A DNA stretch of 16,472 bases, from positions 1-16,472 of the forward strand of contig JAZUNN010000074.1 in the NCBI GenBank assembly GCA_045604155.1, read 5' to 3'. The position numbers were made by a program, and so were the translations under genes. The notes below the pieces were generated by a model that was given only the letters and a program-made list of their open reading frames with translations, was not told the origin of the DNA and did no database searches. Origin of the DNA: JAISGQ01 sp045604155. GTDB lineage: Bacteria; Bacillota; Clostridia; Oscillospirales; Acutalibacteraceae. Below are positions 7,329-13,212 of the stretch, piece after piece; position 1 is the first letter of the stretch, and every line of letters starts with the position of its first letter.

Positions 7329-7619
7329 ATGAGGGGTGAGGTAATGGAAACCATTGATAAAGAGAAAATCAGAGGAGAACACCTGAATGGAGCTTACGGC
7401 GAGCTGGCTGGTCTGCTTGGAATCGATGCTGCTCTCAAGCTTCATTCAAAATACAGGGGAACCAGCATTTTCTTTCCGGTTGAGATCTTCAGCCGTGAAT
7501 TTATAATCAGCCAGATAATTGACGAGTATAACGGTCACAACGTAAAGGAACTGGCAACAAAATACGGTTACACGGAAAAGTGGATACGGAAGATCATCAG
7601 AGAAAACACCGATAAATAA
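7329..7619 (+). CDS. Mor transcription activator family protein
   Basis: This 96-residue protein matches the Mor/C activator family first known from phage Mu. Firmicute chromosomes carry many short members. The region 18-45 (LNGAYGELAGLLGIDAALKLHSKY) is the dimerisation part, then FFPVEIFSREFIISQIIDEYNG, then a helix-turn-helix at about 71-92 (NVKELATKYGYTEKWIRKII). It should bind DNA and recruit RNA polymerase. Start choice: AAAGGAG (7314-7320) is 8 nt before the ATG at 7329; GTG 7326 and ATG 7344 are possible alternatives. It is 61 bp upstream of the PH-like/SHOCT gene and may be co-transcribed with it. No phage structural genes are nearby, so its target is unknown and it may control the neighbour or itself. 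Confidence 0.85.
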   Translation: MRGEVMETIDKEKIRGEHLNGAYGELAGLLGIDAALKLHSKYRGTSIFFPVEIFSREFIISQIIDEYNGHNVKELATKYGYTEKWIRKIIRENTDK

Positions 7620-7628
7620 AAAGAATCT

Positions 7629-7653
7629 GAAGACCGCAGGCGTGGCGGTTTTC
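7629..7653 (+). terminator. Weak hairpin between Mor-type and SHOCT genes
   Basis: A 9-bp stem including one G-T pair (7629-7637 with 7645-7653) and a 7-nt loop, followed by a poor T-run. It may attenuate rather than end transcription into the next gene. Confidence 0.35.
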
Positions 7654-7680
7654 CATAAATCAAAAACGGAGGAATTCAAT

Positions 7681-8892
7681 ATGGCATTCAACGATTTTCT
7701 GAAAAAAGCAAAGGAAACTGCTGCAGGCGCAGCAGAGGCTGCAAAGGCAAAGTTCGACGAAAAAAGACAGGAAATGAGCGTTCAGAAAGAGGAGAAACAG
7801 CGCTTAAGAGCCGAAAAGCAGGCCGCAGCAGATGCTGCAGCCGCTGCACTTGTCGAAGAGATGAAGGCCGTCGACGGCACCGCTCTCGAAATCGACACTA
7901 ATCAGCTTCTCACCTTCACCGCCGACTACTACGACAAGCTCTATCTCCCCGCACACAGTGTTTCCGCAAGTAAGCTCATCTTCCATCCCCTCGACAAGAA
8001 GATCGAAAAACAGGCACAGAAGTCATACACAAACCTTACTGCAGGTGAATCTCCCGTATTCATGATTCTTGCAGCAGGTCACCAGAATGTATATCTCTCC
8101 ACCAAGGCTCTGTACTTCAAAAAGGCATACGATGCCGACGGACTTTTCTTCTCCATCGGCTCACTTCCCATTGAGTACATTTCCGATTTAAGCTATACAA
8201 AGTCGGGTGATTCCTATGTTTTCACCTGCAACGGCGTTGAGCTTCTCAATTCCAACCACGGCTTCATCCTTGACACCGACTCCTTCACCGAATATATGCG
8301 CCGCATAAAGGCAAGAGATTTCACCATCACCAACGAGCAGATTGATGCACTTATCGAAAGCAAGATAGGCAGCGATATTCTGAAGATGGTAAAGGAATAT
8401 GTCTACGACGACGAGCTTATTCTCTACTTTGCATGGGGCTGTGACTCCATAACCGCAAAGGACTTCATCGTCTGCTCCGACAAGCAGATGGTTGTTCTTG
8501 ACAGAGCCGCCTTCGGTCTTACAAAGAACGTAAAGCAGTTCTATTATGAGGACGTCACCTCCATGGCAACCCTTCAGGAAACCAACGGTCTTCTCGACCT
8601 CGCCCTTACCGCAGCACTGAGCGTCTGCGATCTCGAGGTTTCCGTGGCAGGCGCAAAGGAAAGACTCAGCTGCCTTTTCACCTACGAGGCAGAGAAGGTT
8701 GTCAAGGTATACAGAGAGTGCCGCCGCAGCGCAAAGGAAACCAAAAACCAGCCCATAGTCGTCCAGCAGGCAGCGCCCGCAGGCGATGATCCCCTTGCAC
8801 AGCTTGAAAAGCTCAATAAGCTCAAGGAAGCAGGTATACTCACCGAAGCCGAATTTGCCGAAAAGAAAGCCGCTCTGCTGGCAAAGCTTTAA
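7681..8892 (+). CDS. PH-like domain protein with C-terminal SHOCT domain
   Basis: This protein has 403 residues. The N-terminal ~65 residues are a charged, Ala-rich helix (likely coiled coil). Two beta-rich stretches follow (about 115-212 and 236-350) that resemble bacterial PH-like domains, with YLSTKALYF and IVCSDKQMVVLD as typical strands. A short linker leads to a SHOCT domain at the end (369-403; DPLAQLEKLNKLKEAGILTEAEF, then EKKAALL). SHOCT is a short C-terminal oligomerisation motif. There is no signal peptide or membrane segment, so it is probably cytosolic or peripheral to the membrane. GGAGG is 8 nt before the ATG at 7681; an upstream in-frame start at 7642 lies in the preceding hairpin. 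Function unknown. The SHOCT call is firm; the two PH-like domains are inferred by pattern. Confidence 0.85.
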   Translation: MAFNDFLKKAKETAAGAAEAAKAKFDEKRQEMSVQKEEKQRLRAEKQAAADAAAAALVEEMKAVDGTALEIDTNQLLTFTADYYDKLYLPAHSVSASKLIFHPLDKKIEKQAQKSYTNLTAGESPVFMILAAGHQNVYLSTKALYFKKAYDADGLFFSIGSLPIEYISDLSYTKSGDSYVFTCNGVELLNSNHGFILDTDSFTEYMRRIKARDFTITNEQIDALIESKIGSDILKMVKEYVYDDELILYFAWGCDSITAKDFIVCSDKQMVVLDRAAFGLTKNVKQFYYEDVTSMATLQETNGLLDLALTAALSVCDLEVSVAGAKERLSCLFTYEAEKVVKVYRECRRSAKETKNQPIVVQQAAPAGDDPLAQLEKLNKLKEAGILTEAEFAEKKAALLAKL

Positions 8893-8929
8893 TCTGCGGA
8901 TAGCCGAAACAAGGCAATATGCTAATATA

Positions 8930-8970
8930 CCCCCACCATTTCCCATAGGGCAGTGGTGGGGGTTATCTTT
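8930..8970 (+). terminator. Terminator of the SHOCT gene
   Basis: CCCCCACCA (8930-8938) pairs with TGGTGGGGG (8954-8962), with an inner CCC/GGG pair, followed by TTATCTTTTTT. It starts 37 bp after the stop. The rest of the spacer to 9078 shows nothing else. Confidence 0.85.
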
Positions 8971-9078
8971 TTCGGAAAAGCAGGCTGGGCATAATAAAGG
9001 CAAGAGCAGCAAAATTCCACTCTGCATTAACAATCCCTGATCAGCACTTTTCTTCTTTATATTACGAACTTACCTTTT

Positions 9079-9621
9079 TTACAGCAAGTCCTCGTTATAT
9101 TCAGCTCTGATACCGCCGATAAATTTCGGTCTTGTACGTGCGGCAATAACAGTAGCTTCACCGATTCTGTTGTTATCCAGACGCACGGGTACAGCCACTT
9201 TCTTCAGGTGCATTCCAATCAGCGTAAAACCGATATCAATACCGGCATCCGCTTTGATTTCCTCAACAACTACCGGATTTTCAAAATGCCCGTACGCCTG
9301 CGTTGCCATAGAACCTCCCGCCTTGGGTCGGGGCACTACATTGACAATCTCTGCTGTCGGTACTGCACATCTTTCCACCACAACGGCACGATTCAGATGC
9401 TCACAGCACTGAAATGCAAGATACCATCCCATTTTCTTGGCATATTCATAAATACCTTCAAAAACGATACCTGCCACATCGGGGCTGGAGTTGGTTCCAA
9501 TCTGTGAACCGATAATTTCACTTGTGGAGCAGCCAACCACAACTACATCTCCTGATTTCAGCTTTGCTTTTTCGCCAAGCTCTTTCATCACAGCGGTTGC
9601 CTGCTCAAACAGTTCGTTCAT
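9079..9621 (-). CDS. TIGR01440 (YwlG/DUF436) family protein
   Basis: This 180-residue protein matches the TIGR01440/UPF0340 family (B. subtilis YwlG) over its full length. Recognisable stretches are GDVVVVGCSTSEIIGSQIG, FQCCEHLNRAVVVER, VNVVPRPKAGGSMA and a C-terminal TRPKFIGGIRAEYNE. The family is conserved in Firmicutes and lacks an assigned reaction; it is predicted soluble and cytosolic. In some relatives it sits beside ribose-5-phosphate isomerase and glyA genes, but here it stands alone. AGAGGAG lies 10 nt before the ATG at 9621. I could not find a convincing promoter in the AT-rich spacer upstream, nor a clear terminator downstream. Confidence 0.93.
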   Translation of the reverse strand: MNELFEQATAVMKELGEKAKLKSGDVVVVGCSTSEIIGSQIGTNSSPDVAGIVFEGIYEYAKKMGWYLAFQCCEHLNRAVVVERCAVPTAEIVNVVPRPKAGGSMATQAYGHFENPVVVEEIKADAGIDIGFTLIGMHLKKVAVPVRLDNNRIGEATVIAARTRPKFIGGIRAEYNEDLL

Positions 9622-9764
9622 ATTTTACGTTCTCCTCTTTATTAACTTGCATATTAGTATATAACAAATCTGACAATATTAAAATAATCAGAAAAAAAGA
9701 ATATTATATAACCAGAATATATTTTATTCGTTTGTACGAAATTTTCAAGCAGTGATCTGAAAAG

Positions 9765-9796
9765 GATTTATAATTACAGTAAAGTAATTATAAATC
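9765..9796. repeat. Perfect 13-bp palindrome
   Basis: GATTTATAATTAC (9765-9777) is inverted at 9784-9796 around a 6-nt centre. It lies directly next to the GC-rich hairpin at 9797-9830. The AT-rich arms suit a protein-binding site or the last part of a terminator for the minus-strand gene that ends at 9850. The remaining spacer (9622-9764) is AT-rich with a small dyad, TTCGT/ACGAA at 9727-9740. Confidence 0.5.
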
Positions 9797-9830
9797 ACCC
9801 CGTCATTATCCGTTTGGGCAATGACGGGGT
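9797..9830 (-). terminator. Terminator-like hairpin after the 9850 gene
   Basis: ACCCCGTCATT (9797-9807) pairs with AATGACGGGGT (9820-9830) around a 12-nt loop, 19 bp after the minus-strand gene end. No strong T-run follows on the minus strand, so release may need the adjacent AT palindrome. Confidence 0.6.
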
Positions 9831-9849
9831 TCTGCATCAGAGAGCTGCT

Positions 9850-10446
9850 TCAATAAAGAAAGCCAACAGGCTCTTTCACAGAGTTAAAAATATCGCAAAG
9901 CGCAATCAGCTGAAATACAAATATGGCGCCGCCCAGCAAAATCAGTATCACACTGGCAATCTGCTGGAACACCAAAGCCGCATCAGAGGGCTCGGGCATT
10001 TCCTTGTAGCGAAGCTGATACCCAAAGTGGGAAAGAGCCCACATCTGACTGGGTGCAAAGCAATAGAGAACGGCAAGCACAACCAGAATCAGACCGCCGC
10101 CACCTATTGTAAACAGCTCATAACCGTTCTCGTGGCTGTTCAGGCAGGTGAGTACCATGCCCACAATAAGAGCAACCGCCACAAGTATGCCGATCACACC
10201 GATAACAATGCGTGATGCGGTCACGGGGATATACGGAGTCTTTTCATCCCCTCCGCCGTACTTCTCGGATTCGATGGCCTTTTTAATTTTTTTATTTCTT
10301 TTTGTTACCTTTTCAATCGCATCTTCTGTCTCACTGTTTTTTACGGCAGCGCCAAGCTTTGCTCCGCACTCTTCGCATTTCTTTGCTCTCTCGGTATTAA
10401 CGATACCGCATTTTGAGCAAACCTTTACCATGATTTCATTTTTCAC
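9850..10446 (-). CDS. Zinc-ribbon protein with three membrane segments
   Basis: This 198-residue protein has a zinc ribbon at the start (Cys10, 13, 24, 27 counted from the GTG) and a charged Lys/Glu-rich linker (about 36-75). Three hydrophobic segments follow (about 79-101, 112-133 and 161-184). The ribbon should be cytosolic. Function unknown; it is not a close relative of the 4822/5770 pair, but shares the ribbon-plus-membrane plan. Start choice: the GTG at 10446 has AGGAGG 7 nt upstream on the minus strand; an ATG at 10431 would be the next option, and the open frame upstream to 10611 crosses the promoter, so it is not coding. The promoter (10523-10551) is consensus-like and is flanked by two palindromes, so this gene is likely to be specifically regulated. 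Confidence 0.8.
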   Translation of the reverse strand: MKNEIMVKVCSKCGIVNTERAKKCEECGAKLGAAVKNSETEDAIEKVTKRNKKIKKAIESEKYGGGDEKTPYIPVTASRIVIGVIGILVAVALIVGMVLTCLNSHENGYELFTIGGGGLILVVLAVLYCFAPSQMWALSHFGYQLRYKEMPEPSDAALVFQQIASVILILLGGAIFVFQLIALCDIFNSVKEPVGFLY

Positions 10447-10501
10447 AATAACTCCTCCTCTTTTCAACGCAGAAATAACCCGACAGGCATTTCTGCAATA
10501 C

Positions 10502-10515
10502 AGTACATCTGTACT
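10502..10515. promoter_or_regulatory. Operator-like palindrome AGTACA-TC-TGTACT
   Basis: A perfect 6+6 inverted repeat with a 2-bp centre, overlapping the predicted start of transcription of the 10446 gene. Its core, TACATCTGTA, fits the TACANNTGTA consensus of CopY/BlaI/MecI-family repressor sites. No such repressor is in the window. Confidence 0.5.
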
Positions 10516-10522
10516 CTGTTTC

Positions 10523-10551
10523 ATTATAATCCACATTTTCTCAGAATACAA
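10523..10551 (-). promoter_or_regulatory. Promoter for the 10446 gene
   Basis: On the minus strand: -35 TTGTAT (plus 10546-10551), 17-bp spacer, -10 TATAAT (plus 10523-10528). The leader would be about 70 nt. Confidence 0.8.
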
Positions 10552-10583
10552 CCTTTTTATATCTGCCTGAGGTGTCTGACAGA

Positions 10584-10594
10584 GTACACTGTAC
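10584..10594. promoter_or_regulatory. Second palindrome GTACA-C-TGTAC
   Basis: An 11-bp dyad upstream of the -35 of the 10446 gene promoter. It shares the half-site GTACA with the palindrome at 10502-10515, but with a 1-bp rather than 2-bp centre. The centres are about 80 bp apart. Confidence 0.35.
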
Positions 10595-10670
10595 GGCAGG
10601 CAAAGCAGCAAATGTCAAAAAACGGCGGAAATTCCATCGGTATTTTATTTGGTCTGTTTCTCAACAAACA

Positions 10671-10714
10671 ATAAATCCGAACCCATCACCAATCGGTACA
10701 GAGTTCGGATTTAT
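10671..10714 (-). terminator. tRNA-Leu terminator
   Basis: A perfect 12-bp stem, ATAAATCCGAAC (10671-10682) with GTTCGGATTTAT (10703-10714), and a 20-nt loop. On the minus strand it lies 6 bp past the tRNA 3' end and is followed by T-rich DNA. Confidence 0.7.
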
Positions 10715-10720
10715 CGCATA

Positions 10721-10805
10721 TGGTGCGGGTAACAGGGGTCGAACCTGCACGCCTCTCGGCACTAGATCCTAAATCTAGCACGTCTGCCAATTCCGCCATA
10801 CCCGC
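10721..10805 (-). tRNA. tRNA-Leu (anticodon UAG)
   Basis: The minus strand folds into a class II tRNA: acceptor GCGGGTA (plus 10799-10805) with TACCCGC (plus 10725-10731), a D arm, an anticodon stem CTAGA/TCTAG with loop TTTAGGA (anticodon TAG, reading CUA and other CUN codons), a long variable arm and a T arm with TTCGACC. The discriminator is A and the CCA end is encoded (plus 10721-10723). It has its own promoter and terminator and stands alone. Confidence 0.97.
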
Positions 10806-10825
10806 ATTTACTTTTCAGCTCTGAA

Positions 10826-10854
10826 ATTATATCACGGGTATTCTGCGGTGTCAA
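10826..10854 (-). promoter_or_regulatory. Consensus promoter for tRNA-Leu
   Basis: On the minus strand: -35 TTGACA (plus 10849-10854), 17-bp spacer, -10 TATAAT (plus 10826-10831) with TG one base before it. It is a full consensus promoter, as expected for a stable RNA, and lies 20 bp before the tRNA. Confidence 0.92.
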
Positions 10855-11007
10855 CTTCAATCAGCGCATAGTGGACATGGGATGTCTATATTCGTATTTT
10901 GCTTCTCTTTTGTTATACAAAACGCAATAATCAACATTGCATTTACATTTTGTATTGCAACATCCTTGCATCATTGAGCATACAATCACTAAAACCTGCC
11001 TTCAGCA

Positions 11008-11013
11008 TATAAT
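11008..11013 (+). promoter_or_regulatory. Candidate -10 for the 11039 gene
   Basis: TATAAT stands 25 bp before the ATG, but I see no -35 at 17 bp. The spacer 10855-11007 holds several TTGCA repeats (10937, 10955, 10966) and no gene that I can support. The transcript would begin almost at the ribosome-binding site. Confidence 0.3.
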
Positions 11014-11038
11014 GGTTGTGGGAGGTGAAATCAAAACG

Positions 11039-11443
11039 ATGTTAAACTGTAATTTCAAATGCAGCTGCACTGTTGCTGCAATTATTGCAAGTATCCTTAT
11101 CGGCGTTGTCACGGCATTTCTTGAGGTCACTGCGGTCATCACCATTGCGCCTGTGTTCCTCTGGGTGACATTCGGTATTGCTGTGGTGTATCTGGGGGCA
11201 TTGGTTATCTCTTCGATTTTAAGAAGAAGCAATGAAAACAAATGCTGTCTGTGTCCCGCCGCAGGCACACTTCTGACAGGTATTCTCGGAACAGTTCTCT
11301 TATCGACAGTTCTGCTTGCTGTCGGTATCATTGCCACAAGTATATTCAATGCTGTTCTTGTGGGACTTCTTCTGTTCTTCTTCTCACTGACAATAACAGC
11401 ATCCGCCTGCCTTGTAAAATGTCTCCTCGCCTGCGGAGAATAG
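11039..11443 (+). CDS. Small cysteine-containing membrane protein, clostridial family
   Basis: This 134-residue protein is very hydrophobic, with about four membrane segments. Short Cys-rich stretches lie at its start (LNCNFKCSCT), in the middle (NKCCLCPAAG) and near the end (CLVKCLLACGE). The spaced cysteines at three loops or ends could bind a metal or form disulfides. I recognise it as a conserved clostridial family of unknown function. The start at 11039 follows GGAGGTGA (11021-11028); an upstream ATG at 10937 has no ribosome-binding site and would cross the possible promoter. It is a single gene ended by a hairpin that overlaps its stop codon. The function is unknown; I infer only an integral membrane location. 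Confidence 0.75.
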   Translation: MLNCNFKCSCTVAAIIASILIGVVTAFLEVTAVITIAPVFLWVTFGIAVVYLGALVISSILRRSNENKCCLCPAAGTLLTGILGTVLLSTVLLAVGIIATSIFNAVLVGLLLFFFSLTITASACLVKCLLACGE

Positions 11444-11451
11444 TTTTTTTT
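11422..11451 (+). terminator. Weak terminator overlapping the 11039 gene end
   Basis: TCTCC (11422-11426) pairs with GGAGA (11435-11439), followed by eight T (11444-11451). The stem lies inside the last codons. The rest of the spacer to 11573 shows nothing clear. Confidence 0.55.
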
Positions 11452-11573
11452 AAGGCATAAAACTAATCATAAATCGCAACAAAAGCAGATCTGGATCCAT
11501 TACCAAGAGTCATAGGATTCAGGTCTGTTCTGTGCATACCGAGAACACACTGTCAGATCGTCACTCCCCACGC

Positions 11574-11602
11574 TTGACTGATTCTTCCCAATACCATATA
11601 AT
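11574..11602 (+). promoter_or_regulatory. Promoter for the DUF6273 lipoprotein gene
   Basis: -35 TTGACT (11574-11579), 17-bp spacer, -10 TATAAT (11597-11602). A dyad CCAATA (11588-11593) with TATTGG (11605-11610) straddles the -10 and could be an operator. Confidence 0.8.
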
Positions 11603-11647
11603 AATATTGGTTTGGATGAATTTAACAAAAATGGAGGAAATGATGGT

Positions 11648-13129
11648 ATGAAAAAAAGCTTGAGAGTCATGTCATTACTGGCAGCTGCACTCATTCTTCT
11701 GTCCGTGTTCAGTGGCTGCACGGGCCTTGGTTCCGCAAACAAAAATTCCTTGAATCTCGCTTACAACACCAGTGAACAATATGATCCCGAAAAGGATTAT
11801 GCCCCCGGTGACAGGTTCCTTTTCGGCAGCTATGAGCAGGATAATGATACTGAAAACGGCAAGGAAAAGATACAGTGGATCGTTCTCTCTGCAGAACAAG
11901 GCAGACTTCTTATCGTCTCGGAGTTCGGACTTGACTATATGCAGTATCACACTGAAAGAGCCTACGATACAGAATGGGCAAACTGTGCTTTGCGTAACTG
12001 GCTCAACAATGACTTTCTCAGCGAAGCATTCTCTGATGATGATCTTGAGTTTGTTTGTTCTGCGCCTATTATTAATCATAAGGTCTTGGGCTACGCTGAA
12101 AACACTACCGACCGTGTGTTCTGTCTAGGTATAGAAGAAGCTCCCGAGCTTTTTGTTTCCACTGCTGACCTTATCTGCCAGCCCACAGAGTATGCCCTTT
12201 CACGCAATGGCAACACAACCCTTAACGGTTCCTGTAAGCACTGGTGGCTCAGAGATGGCAATTCTTCCAATAACGCTTTGTATGTAGATCCCGACGGCAC
12301 CACAGATGACTTTGGTATTTCTGTTGACTCAAAGGCTATCTGTATTCGACCTGCCATCTATATTAGCCGTTCAAAATCATCCTCTTTACAGAAAAAGTAC
12401 CGTGACACGGAGGCAGAGCCCTTTGCCCCCGAAAAGACTTATGCTGTAGGGGATCACTTTCTCCTCGGTTCCTATGAACAGGACGGCAATCTTTCAAACG
12501 GCACAGAAGCAATTGAATGGCAGATAATAGGGGAGAAGGACGGAAAGCTGCTCGTTCTTTCAAAATACGGTCTTGATGCCGTATTTTTCCATCCCTATCT
12601 CAATACGCCTGATCTTTGTTGGAGCACATCCTATATCAGAGAATGGCTTAACACTGTTTTTATCCACAATGCCTTCAGTGATGCAGAGGCAGAATTTATA
12701 ACTCTTTCAAAAATCGAAAACATCGGCAATGATTACTACGGAGTCAGCGGTGGTGAGGATACTGAGGACAGACTGTTCCTTCTCAGCACCGAAGAGGTTC
12801 TTGAGTATTTCCCCATCGATGAAAATATTGCCATACAGGGCAAGCTTGATGGTTTGAACAACTACGAAATTTCTGTTGAACAAACAAAGCCCCGAGTCTG
12901 TGAGCCCACGGAATACACAGACGCAAAATGCAAGGCTATTGGCATTGATTACGAATCTGACGGTCCCGAATGGCTGCTTCGAACCCCCGGAAAAAATAAT
13001 TCCTTCTGTATATCTGTTTGGAGCGATGGTTATGTATCCAATAGATTAAGCAGTTGGCAGGCAGACAAGGCTACCGGTCTTCTGCGACCTGCGTTTTATA
13101 TAGAATGCAATGACATCAGAGTATACTGA
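11648..13129 (+). CDS. Lipoprotein with two tandem DUF6273 domains
   Basis: This 493-residue protein has a lipoprotein signal peptide (basic MKK start, hydrophobic core, FSGC with Cys24), so it should be anchored on the outer face of the membrane. Two copies of the DUF6273 type follow: about 46-240 and 259-488. Each has GD-FLFGSYEQD, an IxWxIL strand, a LLIVSEFGLD-like turn, a R-WLN-xF-xxAF motif, a TDRVFCL segment, then (W)WLR with a conserved RPAIYI/RPAFYI end. The fold resembles the C-type-lectin-like shape of some surface binding proteins. The ligand is unknown. GGAGG is 10 nt before the ATG at 11648; an in-frame TTG at 11612 has no ribosome-binding site. It forms a single-gene unit. Confidence 0.9.
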   Translation: MKKSLRVMSLLAAALILLSVFSGCTGLGSANKNSLNLAYNTSEQYDPEKDYAPGDRFLFGSYEQDNDTENGKEKIQWIVLSAEQGRLLIVSEFGLDYMQYHTERAYDTEWANCALRNWLNNDFLSEAFSDDDLEFVCSAPIINHKVLGYAENTTDRVFCLGIEEAPELFVSTADLICQPTEYALSRNGNTTLNGSCKHWWLRDGNSSNNALYVDPDGTTDDFGISVDSKAICIRPAIYISRSKSSSLQKKYRDTEAEPFAPEKTYAVGDHFLLGSYEQDGNLSNGTEAIEWQIIGEKDGKLLVLSKYGLDAVFFHPYLNTPDLCWSTSYIREWLNTVFIHNAFSDAEAEFITLSKIENIGNDYYGVSGGEDTEDRLFLLSTEEVLEYFPIDENIAIQGKLDGLNNYEISVEQTKPRVCEPTEYTDAKCKAIGIDYESDGPEWLLRTPGKNNSFCISVWSDGYVSNRLSSWQADKATGLLRPAFYIECNDIRVY

Positions 13130-13168
13130 TTAATTTTTCTTTCCAAACCGTACACAGAATAAAAGAAT

Positions 13169-13199
13169 CAGCACCGAGCCTGCTTTGGGCTCGGTGCTG
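13169..13199 (-). terminator. Terminator of the cysteine synthase gene
   Basis: CAGCACCGAGCC (13169-13180) pairs with GGCTCGGTGCTG (13188-13199). On the minus strand it is followed by ATTCTTTTATT, so it mainly serves the minus gene ending at 13213, and perhaps also the lipoprotein gene. Confidence 0.85.
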
Positions 13200-13212
13200 T
13201 AAGCATATATGA

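Noticed and set aside
7106..7339. 77-codon plus-strand frame before the Mor-type gene
   Set aside because: There is no ribosome-binding site, its start overlaps the YhcH -35 region, it overlaps the Mor-type gene start, and the product is low in recognisable features.
8188..9033. 281-codon minus-strand frame over the SHOCT gene
   Set aside because: It crosses the SHOCT gene and its terminator; the sense frame has a clear SHOCT domain and a strong ribosome-binding site.
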